64,000 bases of DNA from Rossellomorea sp. BNER (GTDB taxonomy: Bacteria > Bacillota > Bacilli > Bacillales > Bacillaceae_B): contig JANAVG010000009.1 of NCBI GenBank assembly GCA_024213275.1, forward strand, positions 143,566 to 207,565, in the 5' to 3' direction. Numbering within the stretch: position 1 is the first letter of the stretch; each line of letters starts with the position of its first letter. The position numbers were made by a program, and so were the translations under genes. The notes below the pieces were generated by a model, which saw only the letters and a program-made list of their open reading frames with translations, searched no databases and had not been told where the DNA came from. This document shows positions 34,613-42,611 of this stretch, piece by piece.

Positions 34613-34620
34613 ATACTAGG

Positions 34621-34650
34621 CATTCTTGCTAATCAGCAGGGATGTTTTTT
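34621..34650 (+). terminator. Terminator after the AraC-GH39 gene
   Basis: CATTCTTGCT pairs with AGCAGGGATG (two G-T wobbles) over a four-base loop, followed by six T. Confidence 0.8.
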
Positions 34651-34680
34651 GTTATCTTTTGATTTTCCTGATGCGAATGA

Positions 34681-34696
34681 ATGATTACGTTTACAA
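34681..34696 (-). promoter_or_regulatory. cre site 1 (CcpA operator) before the GH3 gene
   Basis: Read on the minus strand, TTGTAAACGTAATCAT satisfies every position of the Bacillus cre consensus WTGNAARCGNWWWCAW. It lies between the upstream terminator and the GH3 start. Confidence 0.72.
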
Positions 34697-34735
34697 AGAC
34701 AACAAAAAACGACGTAAAACTCAACAAAATTAACA

Positions 34736-34751
34736 ATGTAAACGGTAACAA
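34736..34751 (+). promoter_or_regulatory. cre site 2 (CcpA operator) before the GH3 gene
   Basis: ATGTAAACGGTAACAA also satisfies every position of WTGNAARCGNWWWCAW. It is about 87 bases before the GH3 ATG, in promoter territory, so glucose repression through CcpA is expected. Confidence 0.78.
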
Positions 34752-34837
34752 TGTGGATTAGAATGACTGTAAGCTCAATTAACACAAATAACTTTGAGGA
34801 ATTATTATAAATAGACCCATCAGGAGATGAAGAGATA

Positions 34838-37135
34838 ATGAAAATAGATGAAATCCTTACAACGTTAACATTAGAAGAAAGGGTATCCCTCCTTTTCGGA
34901 AAAGGGATGTGGGAAATTGCTGGTGTTCGTGATCTTCCAAATGTGACTATGGTGGATGGGCCTCATGGTGTTCGTAAACCAATCGACATTAATACTACTG
35001 GAATATTCGAGGGGAATAATGTAGCGACAGCTTTTCCTATATTGGGAGCGCTCGCTTCAACATGGAATGTCGATTTAGCCTACCAAGTAGGAGAAACATT
35101 AGCAAATGAATGTCACCATTACGATGTTCATGTACTCTTGGCACCCGGGATAAATATCAAACGAACTCCATTAGGAGGTAGAAATTTCGAGTATCTTTCC
35201 GAAGATCCGATTTTAGCGGGTGAAATGGCTAGTGCCTATATTAATGGTTTACAAGAAAACGGAATTGGTACTTCACTTAAACATTATGCAGCGAATAATT
35301 CTGAATTTGAACGAATGACGATTAGTTCAGAAGTTGATGAACGAACATTACGTGAAATTTATTTAACTGCTTTTGAAATCGTAGTTAAAAAAGCGAATCC
35401 TTGGCTTGTCATGACTTCTTATAATAAAGTCAATGGTTACCGCTCAGAAGAAAACCCGCTTTTAATGAACCAAATTTTACGAAATGAATGGAAGTATAAC
35501 GGTGTTACGATTTCTGATTGGGGAGCGGTGACGAATCGCTTAAAAGCATTGCAATCAACACTAGATATTGAAATGCCAGGACCATCCCTTTCTAGGCAAA
35601 CACAATTAGTTGAACAGATTCGCAATGGAGAAGTTGATGAGGTTATGGTTGATGCTAGTGTGAAACGTATCCTTGAATTAGTAGAAAAAGCGATTGAAGG
35701 AAAACAATTTGCGAAAGACGCTTATGACTTCGACCAACATCATTTAGTCGCAAAGCAAGTCGCTCTCGAAGGAACAGTGTTATTGAAAAATGATAACTAT
35801 GTCTTACCTATCAAAAAAGAGAACACAGAATCGGTTTTAGTGATTGGCAAACATGCGATTAAGCCTCGAATCGGCGGTAAAGGTGGAAGTGCAATGGTTA
35901 CACCGTATAGCTTAGATATTCCATTAGAAAAAATGAAGGAAATTGCTTGTGATAATATGACAATTCATTATGTGGATGGATATGATGATTTTGATCCGAG
36001 CCAAAACGAAATGAATCAGCAAGAAGCCATTGCTTTAGCGAAACAAGTAGACAAAGTCATTATCTTTGTGGGAATACCAGAAGAGTTAGAGGAAGCAGAG
36101 GGATTTGATAAAGAAGTGACTGAATTGCCAGAGTCGCAGATCAATCTTATCTTATCTGTTGTACAGGAACAACCTGATACAGCAGTTGTCTTATCCAATG
36201 GGACGCCATTAACAATGACTGGCTGGGTAGATCAAGTACCTGCCTTAGTTGAAGGCTGGTTCGCTGGACAAGCCGGTGGAAGTGCGATTGCTGATATCTT
36301 ATTCGGGTTAGCCAACCCGTCGGGCAAGTTATCGGAAACATTCCCTGAACATATGTCCCATAATCCTGCGCATTTAACTTACCCAGGTGATAATGGAAAG
36401 GTTTATTATCATGAAGGAGTCTTCGTTGGCTACCGCTACTATGATAAAAAGAATATCAACCCACTTTTCCCGTTTGGACATGGTTTATCTTATACAGAGT
36501 TTACGTATGATTCGATTCAAGTGAATAAAGAAGCAATAAACGATAATGAAACAATTGAAGTAACTGTAACGGTTCGTAATAGCGGAACAGTGACTGGAAT
36601 GGAAGTCGTCCAACTTTATGTTCGTGACCACGAATCTAGTGTGATTCGCCCATTAAAAGAACTAAAGAAATTTGAAAAAGTTCATTTACAATCGGGTGAA
36701 GAAAAGCAGATTACCTTCACATTAGCGAATCGTGATTTTGCATTTTATGATGTGACTTCTCAAAGGTGGATTGTTGAAACAGGATTATTCGATGTTTTAG
36801 TGGGGCGTTCCGTAGCGGATATTCGTTTATCGACTACAATTCATGTGGAATCAACTGAAATAAAGAAACCTGTATTTACACGAAATAGCCTAACTAAAGA
36901 ATGGTTGCGAGATGAAAATGGCAGGAAAATCATTATGGATTTCTTCACTCAACTTAGTGATGAATTGAATATTAAAGATGAATACACCTTATCTTTCATT
37001 AAGGAATGTCCGATTCCAGCGGTAATTTCTCTATTCGGTCAAAAATGGATGGACACCAATGATGCTGATGTTGCATTAGATCAGTTGATTGCTCAAGTTA
37101 ATCATGCAAATGAAACTTCTGAGGGGGGATTATAG
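34838..37135 (+). CDS. Glycoside hydrolase family 3 (beta-glucosidase type)
   Basis: 765 residues. The N-terminal TIM barrel (about 5-270) has MVDGPHGVRKP, LAPGINIKRTPLGGRNFEYLSEDP (quoted in part; about 100-123), the KHYAANNSE segment and the nucleophile Asp227 in TISDWGA. The second alpha/beta domain spans about 310-530, and a fibronectin-III-like domain (GMEVVQLYVRDHESSV, about 587-602) follows. No signal peptide, so it acts on imported oligosaccharides or phospho-free glycosides in the cytosol. The 90-residue tail is unassigned. It is the first gene of a unit with a PTS EIIC and is preceded by two cre sites. Confidence 0.92.
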   Translation: MKIDEILTTLTLEERVSLLFGKGMWEIAGVRDLPNVTMVDGPHGVRKPIDINTTGIFEGNNVATAFPILGALASTWNVDLAYQVGETLANECHHYDVHVLLAPGINIKRTPLGGRNFEYLSEDPILAGEMASAYINGLQENGIGTSLKHYAANNSEFERMTISSEVDERTLREIYLTAFEIVVKKANPWLVMTSYNKVNGYRSEENPLLMNQILRNEWKYNGVTISDWGAVTNRLKALQSTLDIEMPGPSLSRQTQLVEQIRNGEVDEVMVDASVKRILELVEKAIEGKQFAKDAYDFDQHHLVAKQVALEGTVLLKNDNYVLPIKKENTESVLVIGKHAIKPRIGGKGGSAMVTPYSLDIPLEKMKEIACDNMTIHYVDGYDDFDPSQNEMNQQEAIALAKQVDKVIIFVGIPEELEEAEGFDKEVTELPESQINLILSVVQEQPDTAVVLSNGTPLTMTGWVDQVPALVEGWFAGQAGGSAIADILFGLANPSGKLSETFPEHMSHNPAHLTYPGDNGKVYYHEGVFVGYRYYDKKNINPLFPFGHGLSYTEFTYDSIQVNKEAINDNETIEVTVTVRNSGTVTGMEVVQLYVRDHESSVIRPLKELKKFEKVHLQSGEEKQITFTLANRDFAFYDVTSQRWIVETGLFDVLVGRSVADIRLSTTIHVESTEIKKPVFTRNSLTKEWLRDENGRKIIMDFFTQLSDELNIKDEYTLSFIKECPIPAVISLFGQKWMDTNDADVALDQLIAQVNHANETSEGGL

Positions 37136-38361
37136 TGGACAAGTTAATTAACTGGATGAATGAAAAGTTTGCGCCAAAATTAAATAAGTTTACAGGAAAT
37201 GTGTGGGTTTCCTCCATTTCTGAAGCGATCATGATTATATTACCAATGATCCTTGTTGGTTCATTGTTAACCCTATTCTCTATTTTAAATGATTTTTTCT
37301 CTTGGCTGCCTGATCTATCACCAATAACGACGTTCAGTTTCGGATTATTTGGCTTGTTTATCTCTTTTCTAACACCATACTATATAATGGATAAAAAAGG
37401 ATACAAAAAAAACAAGATTATTGCCGGAGCGACTGGTTTATCACTATTTTTAATGCTTTTATCACCAACAATTTCAGATGATGGAAAGATTAGTTTTATT
37501 TTAGAAAGACTTGGACCATCAGGAATGATGAATGCGCTAATTGTCGGTATGTTTGTCGGGTTAATGATGAGTATTTTTAAACGCTTTTCATTCTTTAAAA
37601 AGGGTAGTGAGCTTCCAGAGTTTATTATAGAATGGATTGATTCATTAGTCCCGATTACTTTGATTTTACTTGTAGGTTGGGTATTTATTTATCAATTACA
37701 AATTGATATGTTCGATGTGATACTAGGTATGCTTCAACCACTTACGTTAATTAGTCAAAGCTTTGCTGGGTTTGTAATCATCAATTTCATCCTCGTTTTC
37801 CTATATTCATTTGGAATGAGTCCATGGGTATTAATGCCAATATTAATGCCCATCTGGCTACAAGCGATTAATGAAAATGCTTCACTTGTTGAACAGGGCT
37901 TAGATCCAGCTAATATTAACACATTTGAAACGTTCTTCTCTGGCTGGCTTGGAGTCGGCGGTTTAGGTGCAACACTACCATTGGTGATTTTGCTACTCTT
38001 TGCGAAATCCTCCCGCCTAAAAGCTATCGGGAAGACAACGCTAGTTCCGTCCTTGTTTAATATTAATGAACCAATCGTTTATGGAGCAGTTGCCTTTAAT
38101 CCAATTTTAATGATTCCTTTCTGGCTAAATGCGTTAGTATCACCAACTATTGTATATATTGCTCTTAAAAGTGAACTGGTCCCAATACCAAGTATGCTAT
38201 TCCAGCTCTGGTATACACCACTTGGTATTTCAACCTACATTATTTCAGGAATAACTGGATTAATTTTACTTGCAATAGTTTTAGTGATCATGTTCCTCAT
38301 TTGGTTCCCATTCTTTAAAGTATACGACAAATTAGAATGGAATAAAGAACAAGAGAAATAA
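37135..38361 (+). CDS. PTS EIIC, lactose/cellobiose family
   Basis: 408 residues with about ten membrane segments. KLNKFTGNVWVSSISEAIM at the start, LGVGGLGATLPLVILL (about 270-285) and PSLFNINEPIVYGAV (about 303-317) are features of the LacE/CelB EIIC fold; the NEP motif binds sugar. Start is GTG overlapping the GH3 stop by one base, with GAGGGGGG upstream. No EIIA or EIIB gene is nearby, so phosphate must come from components encoded elsewhere, or this protein works without them. A terminator follows. Confidence 0.88.
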   Translation: MDKLINWMNEKFAPKLNKFTGNVWVSSISEAIMIILPMILVGSLLTLFSILNDFFSWLPDLSPITTFSFGLFGLFISFLTPYYIMDKKGYKKNKIIAGATGLSLFLMLLSPTISDDGKISFILERLGPSGMMNALIVGMFVGLMMSIFKRFSFFKKGSELPEFIIEWIDSLVPITLILLVGWVFIYQLQIDMFDVILGMLQPLTLISQSFAGFVIINFILVFLYSFGMSPWVLMPILMPIWLQAINENASLVEQGLDPANINTFETFFSGWLGVGGLGATLPLVILLLFAKSSRLKAIGKTTLVPSLFNINEPIVYGAVAFNPILMIPFWLNALVSPTIVYIALKSELVPIPSMLFQLWYTPLGISTYIISGITGLILLAIVLVIMFLIWFPFFKVYDKLEWNKEQEK

Positions 38362-38677
38362 GGAGATATATAGAGTCAGTAGAAAATCGTGACTTGTTCT
38401 TTTCTTCTAGTTAAGCAGCTAATAAAAAACATTATTTTTATTATAAAACGAGAGGATATAACCTATCCCCTCGTTTTGTTTTTGCGCTCATACAGATGAA
38501 AAATTTTATTAATAAATATTTAATACTTATTTTTTCTCTATAACCAAGGTTTCTTAAAAAAGAAACTTCCAAAAATAGGAATTTTAACTACTAGGTTGGA
38601 AGCACCAAATTGGTTAAGACATATTGTGAAAACTAATTATATAGTATTTAATCTATGATAAATTTACATTACAATGC
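38362..38677. other. Convergent intergenic region after EIIC
   Basis: About 315 AT-rich bases that contain the terminator at 38445-38484. Nothing else was recognised. Confidence 0.45.
38445..38484 (+). terminator. Terminator of the GH3-EIIC unit
   Basis: A 14-base stem (AAAACGAG...GATA with TATC...CTCGTTTT, one mismatch) and a five-base loop, followed by GTTTTTG. Confidence 0.85.
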
Positions 38678-40108
38678 TCAAGATGATACCTCAGGCGTTT
38701 TTGCAAGTGCCGGTCGCCGCTTCCCGTACCCAGTTGCCTGCTCGAACGCATAGCCGACCTGGAGGACTTCGAAATCAGCACGATGTCTGCCAACAATCTG
38801 TAATCCAAGAGGCAATCCGTCGGGAGTAAATCCACCAGGAACCGATAGTGCCGGATGACCAGTGGCAGAAACGTAATAACACGACCGCATCCAATCAAGA
38901 TAGGTTTCCATATGATTTCCGTCAACCTCTTGCGGGAATTCAAGATTACCGTCAAATGGCGGTATTTGACTTACCGGGAGCAGGAGTACATCATACTTTT
39001 CGAAAAATACGCGCATCCGCTCGTAAAGAGCACCATGAAGTCGTTCTGCACGGCCAATATCAGGGCCGCTCAAACGACGACCTTCCTCTAGATTCCACAC
39101 AAAACTGGATTTGATTTGTTCCCGGTATCGGTCAACCAACTTCCCGTAAGACATTTCAAATTGCCACGCACGCAACACCCTAAAAATCTCCTCTGCATCA
39201 GCGAAATCAGGGCACACTTCCTCGACATTGCAACCGAGGTCCTCGAACACCTTAATTTGCTGTTCAAAAACACTTCTCACGACTGGATCGACAGGGACGG
39301 CTCCCCCAAGATCAGGAGACCAAGCGACTCGCAAACCAGTTAGGTCACGTTCTAGTGACTCGAGAAACCTAGTTCCAGATTCTTCGATTGAGATCGGTGA
39401 TCGGTCATCAGGACCCGCGATGACGGACATCATAAAAGCTGTATCTGCTACGTTTCTTGCTACCGGTCCTTGAACAGAGAGCGTGGAATAAGCGGCTTGC
39501 CTCGGATATGTCGGTATACGGCCAGGAGATGTCCTAAGACCCACAACGTTGTTAAAAGCAGCCGGAAACCGCAAAGATCCACCCATATCACTGCCATCAG
39601 CCAACGGTAACATACCGCATGATACCGCAACAGCTGCTCCCCCACTGCTACCGCCTGCTGTTCGACTAAGGTCATATGGATTTCGGGTCATACCGAACAC
39701 ATCATTGAAAGTGTGTGCTCCTGCAGCAAATTCAGGTACATTTGTCTTTCCAATCGTGATAGCTCCAGCTTTACGTAGACGCTCAACGATCAGTTCATCT
39801 TGTTCTGGAATGTTATCTCGCAACACGGTCGAGCCGCTCGTTGTTCTAATACCCGCAGTCGCGTGGGTATCTTTAAACGCGATTGGGAGACCATGCAGCG
39901 GCCCAACTTCTTCACCCGCCGCAAACCTTTTATCCGCTGCACGTGCTTCCTCCAACGCTCTATCCTTTACAAGAGAAACGATTGCGTTCACTTGCGGATT
40001 TACACGCTCAATTTGATTTAGGTGTGCCTCCACCACTTCATATGCGGATAACTCACCACGTTTTATGGTAGCTGCAAGGTCACGAGCACTCTTGAAGCAA
40101 ATGTCCAT
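38678..40108 (-). CDS. Amidase, amidase-signature family
   Basis: 476 residues. The Ser-cisSer-Lys triad is visible: Lys in IAFKDTHATAG (about residue 78), the Gly/Ser-rich TAGGSSGGAAVAVSCGM (about 150-166) with the cis-Ser, and the nucleophile Ser in GSDMGGSLRFPA (about 173-184). It hydrolyses a carboxamide to acid and ammonia. It is the second gene after the Nramp-like transporter, 176 bases apart on the same strand. The gene looks clearly richer in G and C than its neighbours, which suggests recent transfer. Its substrate is unknown; GTCGAC sites upstream of the pair hint at a link with malonate, for example a malonic amide. Confidence 0.9.
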   Translation of the reverse strand: MDICFKSARDLAATIKRGELSAYEVVEAHLNQIERVNPQVNAIVSLVKDRALEEARAADKRFAAGEEVGPLHGLPIAFKDTHATAGIRTTSGSTVLRDNIPEQDELIVERLRKAGAITIGKTNVPEFAAGAHTFNDVFGMTRNPYDLSRTAGGSSGGAAVAVSCGMLPLADGSDMGGSLRFPAAFNNVVGLRTSPGRIPTYPRQAAYSTLSVQGPVARNVADTAFMMSVIAGPDDRSPISIEESGTRFLESLERDLTGLRVAWSPDLGGAVPVDPVVRSVFEQQIKVFEDLGCNVEEVCPDFADAEEIFRVLRAWQFEMSYGKLVDRYREQIKSSFVWNLEEGRRLSGPDIGRAERLHGALYERMRVFFEKYDVLLLPVSQIPPFDGNLEFPQEVDGNHMETYLDWMRSCYYVSATGHPALSVPGGFTPDGLPLGLQIVGRHRADFEVLQVGYAFEQATGYGKRRPALAKTPEVSS

Positions 40109-40284
40109 ATTTCTACCTCTCCTTTTTCTGTATTTCGATAAGCACTTAATATTTTGGTAGAATCAAAGCTATATAAAACTTTGTTTTTTCTTCTATAATA
40201 CCCATGCAAATTGGTTATTTTTATCTATAGTAAAAACCCATTTCCTTATCCATTTTCATTCCAAAAAACGACTTAGCAAGACCG

Positions 40285-41571
40285 TTAACTAAAAAATGAT
40301 TGATAAAGCTCACTTGCACCGAGGTATAAAAATAACATAACGATTAACCCCAGAACGATGTTATTGATTTTTCCGTTCTGGTAATCTGGGTCGACACGTT
40401 TTGAGTTTAATAGAATGAGTAGTCCAACCGAAAGAATAGGCATAAATATAGCACCAAGCACACCGTAAATGAGGACGATGGCCACCGGCTGATTAAATAA
40501 CAGCAGCAACATTGGCGGAAAGGTCATCCAAGCAAGATAAGCCCGGAATGCAGGATCCTTCTCGGAAATCGGTTCATTCAAATCGGTGACCTTTCCTTTA
40601 TTTCGAACAATACGCACAAAATCGGCAAATAAATAAGAGACTCCGTGCCACGGCCCAATAATGGATGTAAAAACGGCTACCCAAATACCAAACAAAAGAA
40701 TCCAACGTGCCACACTTCCGAACCTCTCTCCGTAAGTTTCGGCAAGTCCAAGAAGACCTTTGGTACCACTGATAGTTGTGCCTGAACCAAATAACAGCTC
40801 TGCCGCTATAATCATCACGGCAATCGCAAATATGCCTGTAATGGTAAAAGCTGTACCTAAATCAATCTTCATGATTGGCATCCATTTTTTGTCCCTCCAG
40901 CCTTTTGCATGAAGCCAATAACTATAACAGGTTAGAGAAATCGAACCTCCAACACCTCCAATGATTCCTAAAATTTTAAAGAATGACCCTTCCGGGATTG
41001 AAGGGGCCATACTATAAGGAACATCCCCTAAATTAGCTAAAATAATGAAAGCGGAACCAATGACGGTAACAAACATGATGCCAATCAATACCGTCATCAA
41101 CTTTTCCAAAAATTCATATTTCCCGAACCAAACCAAAACAAACCCTGCCACTCCCGAAATAATGGCCCAAAACTCAAAGGAAGTTCCCGGAAACATCGCT
41201 GTGATGACCAGGGCACTTATAGCCGGTTCAGCTGCACCGTATATAATCCCGAAAATCACAGAATATACACCGAAGTAGACGGTTGCCCACCAACCTAACG
41301 AATGCCACCCTTGCAAAAAAGTCTTTCCGGTTGCTAAATACCAGCGGCCAACCCCTTCACTCAACACATATTTAATAAAAGCGCCGACGGCAATTACCCA
41401 CATCAGTGACCACCCAAAGCTTGTACCGGCAATCGTAGCCATAATGAAATCTCCCGCACCTACCCCAGTAGCAGCAACGATCAAACCAGGACCTACGAAC
41501 TTCAACTTTCCTTTTAATGAAGTTGGAGGATTGATTAGAGTACTTTGTGTTTTATTAAGTTTAGTTTCCAT
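40285..41571 (-). CDS. Nramp-like transporter lacking the DPGN metal site
   Basis: 428 residues with about eleven membrane segments and Nramp family resemblance: GPGLIVAATGVGAGDFIMAT at residues 28-47 aligns with the first helix of MntH. In manganese carriers that helix carries DPGN; here the same place reads GAGD, and the helix-6 Met/His pair expected to bind metal is not evident near SLTCYSYWLHAKGW. So a divalent metal is an unlikely substrate. An organic compound fits better, since the next gene is an amidase. Terminal part ends SELYQSFF. A GTCGAC palindrome lies about 53 bases before the ATG, so it shares a probable regulator with the malonate operon. Confidence 0.8.
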   Translation of the reverse strand: METKLNKTQSTLINPPTSLKGKLKFVGPGLIVAATGVGAGDFIMATIAGTSFGWSLMWVIAVGAFIKYVLSEGVGRWYLATGKTFLQGWHSLGWWATVYFGVYSVIFGIIYGAAEPAISALVITAMFPGTSFEFWAIISGVAGFVLVWFGKYEFLEKLMTVLIGIMFVTVIGSAFIILANLGDVPYSMAPSIPEGSFFKILGIIGGVGGSISLTCYSYWLHAKGWRDKKWMPIMKIDLGTAFTITGIFAIAVMIIAAELLFGSGTTISGTKGLLGLAETYGERFGSVARWILLFGIWVAVFTSIIGPWHGVSYLFADFVRIVRNKGKVTDLNEPISEKDPAFRAYLAWMTFPPMLLLLFNQPVAIVLIYGVLGAIFMPILSVGLLILLNSKRVDPDYQNGKINNIVLGLIVMLFLYLGASELYQSFFS

Positions 41572-41623
41572 ATTCCACTCCCCTTATTTGTAAGGATTGA
41601 TTAAGTCAAATCGGATTTCAACT

Positions 41624-41642
41624 AATGTCGATTGTCGACATT
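41624..41642. promoter_or_regulatory. GTCGAC operator B before the Nramp-like gene
   Basis: AATGTCGA and TCGACATT are perfect eight-base arms around TTG, 53 bases upstream of the Nramp-like start. The sequence matches the site before the malonate regulator. Confidence 0.7.
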
Positions 41643-41986
41643 AAATAGTAAAATGATTTCTAGTAAATATCGTCATCCTCTTACCCTGTGCTACAAATAG
41701 ATTGTTGTCTTTAGATTGAACTAGGAAGATTCATTACTGTTATAATTCCATTGACTATGAGCCGCTCGATGATGTTTTTAACCTTGAGTATAAGATTATA
41801 AGAAGGACTCCCCCCTTCAAAGGATTAATTTCCATGTGACTAAACTTATTTACAAAAGTCACTGTAAATAATTACTTAGAAAATTGTATTTCCTATGAGA
41901 AACTATGGAGTGTTGTGGAAGCTTAGGTGAGTTGAGATAATGGAAAGTTTGTGGATATGTCTAAATACACTTTATGCAAAAAATCG

Positions 41987-41998
41987 ATTGTCGACAAT
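41987..41998. promoter_or_regulatory. GTCGAC operator C
   Basis: ATTGTCGACAAT is a perfect 12-base palindrome, preceded by ATCG as in the malonate-operon site. It is 416 bases upstream of the Nramp-like gene, so it may be auxiliary or serve a lost gene. Confidence 0.55.
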
Positions 41999-42050
41999 TA
42001 ACTTTAAACGTTATTTAAGGAAGTTTACCAAGTTAAAGTATTTTTTATCA

Positions 42051-42068
42051 ATAGTCGACTGCCCACAT
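42051..42068. promoter_or_regulatory. GTCGAC operator D, degenerate
   Basis: ATAGTCGACTGCCCACAT has a good left half and a diverged right half. It follows operator C by about 64 bases. Confidence 0.35.
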
Positions 42069-42197
42069 TTAGATTATATAAGTAATCCTGATAGTTTGTA
42101 AATAATATTTTTAAAATATTCTATATATTCTTTATATTCAATTTCACATAACAAAAATAATGGGAATAAGAATCAAAATATCCCCATAAAACTTTTT

Positions 42198-42480
42198 CTA
42201 TTCATCGTCGAACTGTTGAACACTGGATTGTGTAGAAGGATGTACCAAGAATGCTTCAATCAGTTCCGGTGCAGCCGCAACTCCATGAGCTCCCTGAATG
42301 CCAACATTGTGAATTTGCTGCACATTATTAAAGATCTCAGCAAGCACCTTGCAATAAGGTTATACCTTTCAAATCGGTTTACAATATCCCTTACTGCATT
42401 TATTCTTTTCCCTGTTAGGTTGTCAATTCGATTCACAAATACGATACTCCCAGAATATGATTGTGTGCGGCTTTTAAAAT
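42198..42480 (-). pseudogene. Decayed 3' end of an unidentified gene
   Basis: Leftward frames show protein-like sequence broken by shifts: a part with FVNRIDNLTGKRINAVRDIV, then another frame with NNVQQIHNVGIQGAHGVAA and a last segment APELIEAFLVHPSTQSSV ending at the TAG at 42200. The composition is coding-like but no family was recognised. It adjoins the GTCGAC operators, so it may once have belonged to that regulon. Confidence 0.4.
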
Positions 42481-42568
42481 ATATGAACCACTTTCCCTGA
42501 TTTCCGTGCAACTTCCTATTCTACCGTCTGTTTTAGAATTCTTATCCGTTCTTTAAAACAATCCATGG

Positions 42569-42597
42569 AAAAAAGCGCCCCACAAAAGTAGGACGCT
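42569..42597 (-). terminator. Terminator of the gamma-glutamyltransferase gene
   Basis: On the minus strand AGCGTCCTAC pairs with GTGGGGCGCT (wobbles included) over a TTTT loop, followed by six T. Confidence 0.75.
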
Positions 42598-42611
42598 ATC
42601 TTTCTAAGATT

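Larger units (their letters stand above)
41572..42197. other. Operator-rich intergenic region before the Nramp-like gene
   Basis: About 620 AT-rich bases holding three GTCGAC sites (41624, 41987 and 42051) and the leftward promoter. No gene was recognised. Confidence 0.55.

Noticed and set aside
39460..40071. Several overlapping frames in the amidase region
   Set aside because: They come from the higher GC content, which reduces chance stops. Only the 476-residue frame shows motifs.
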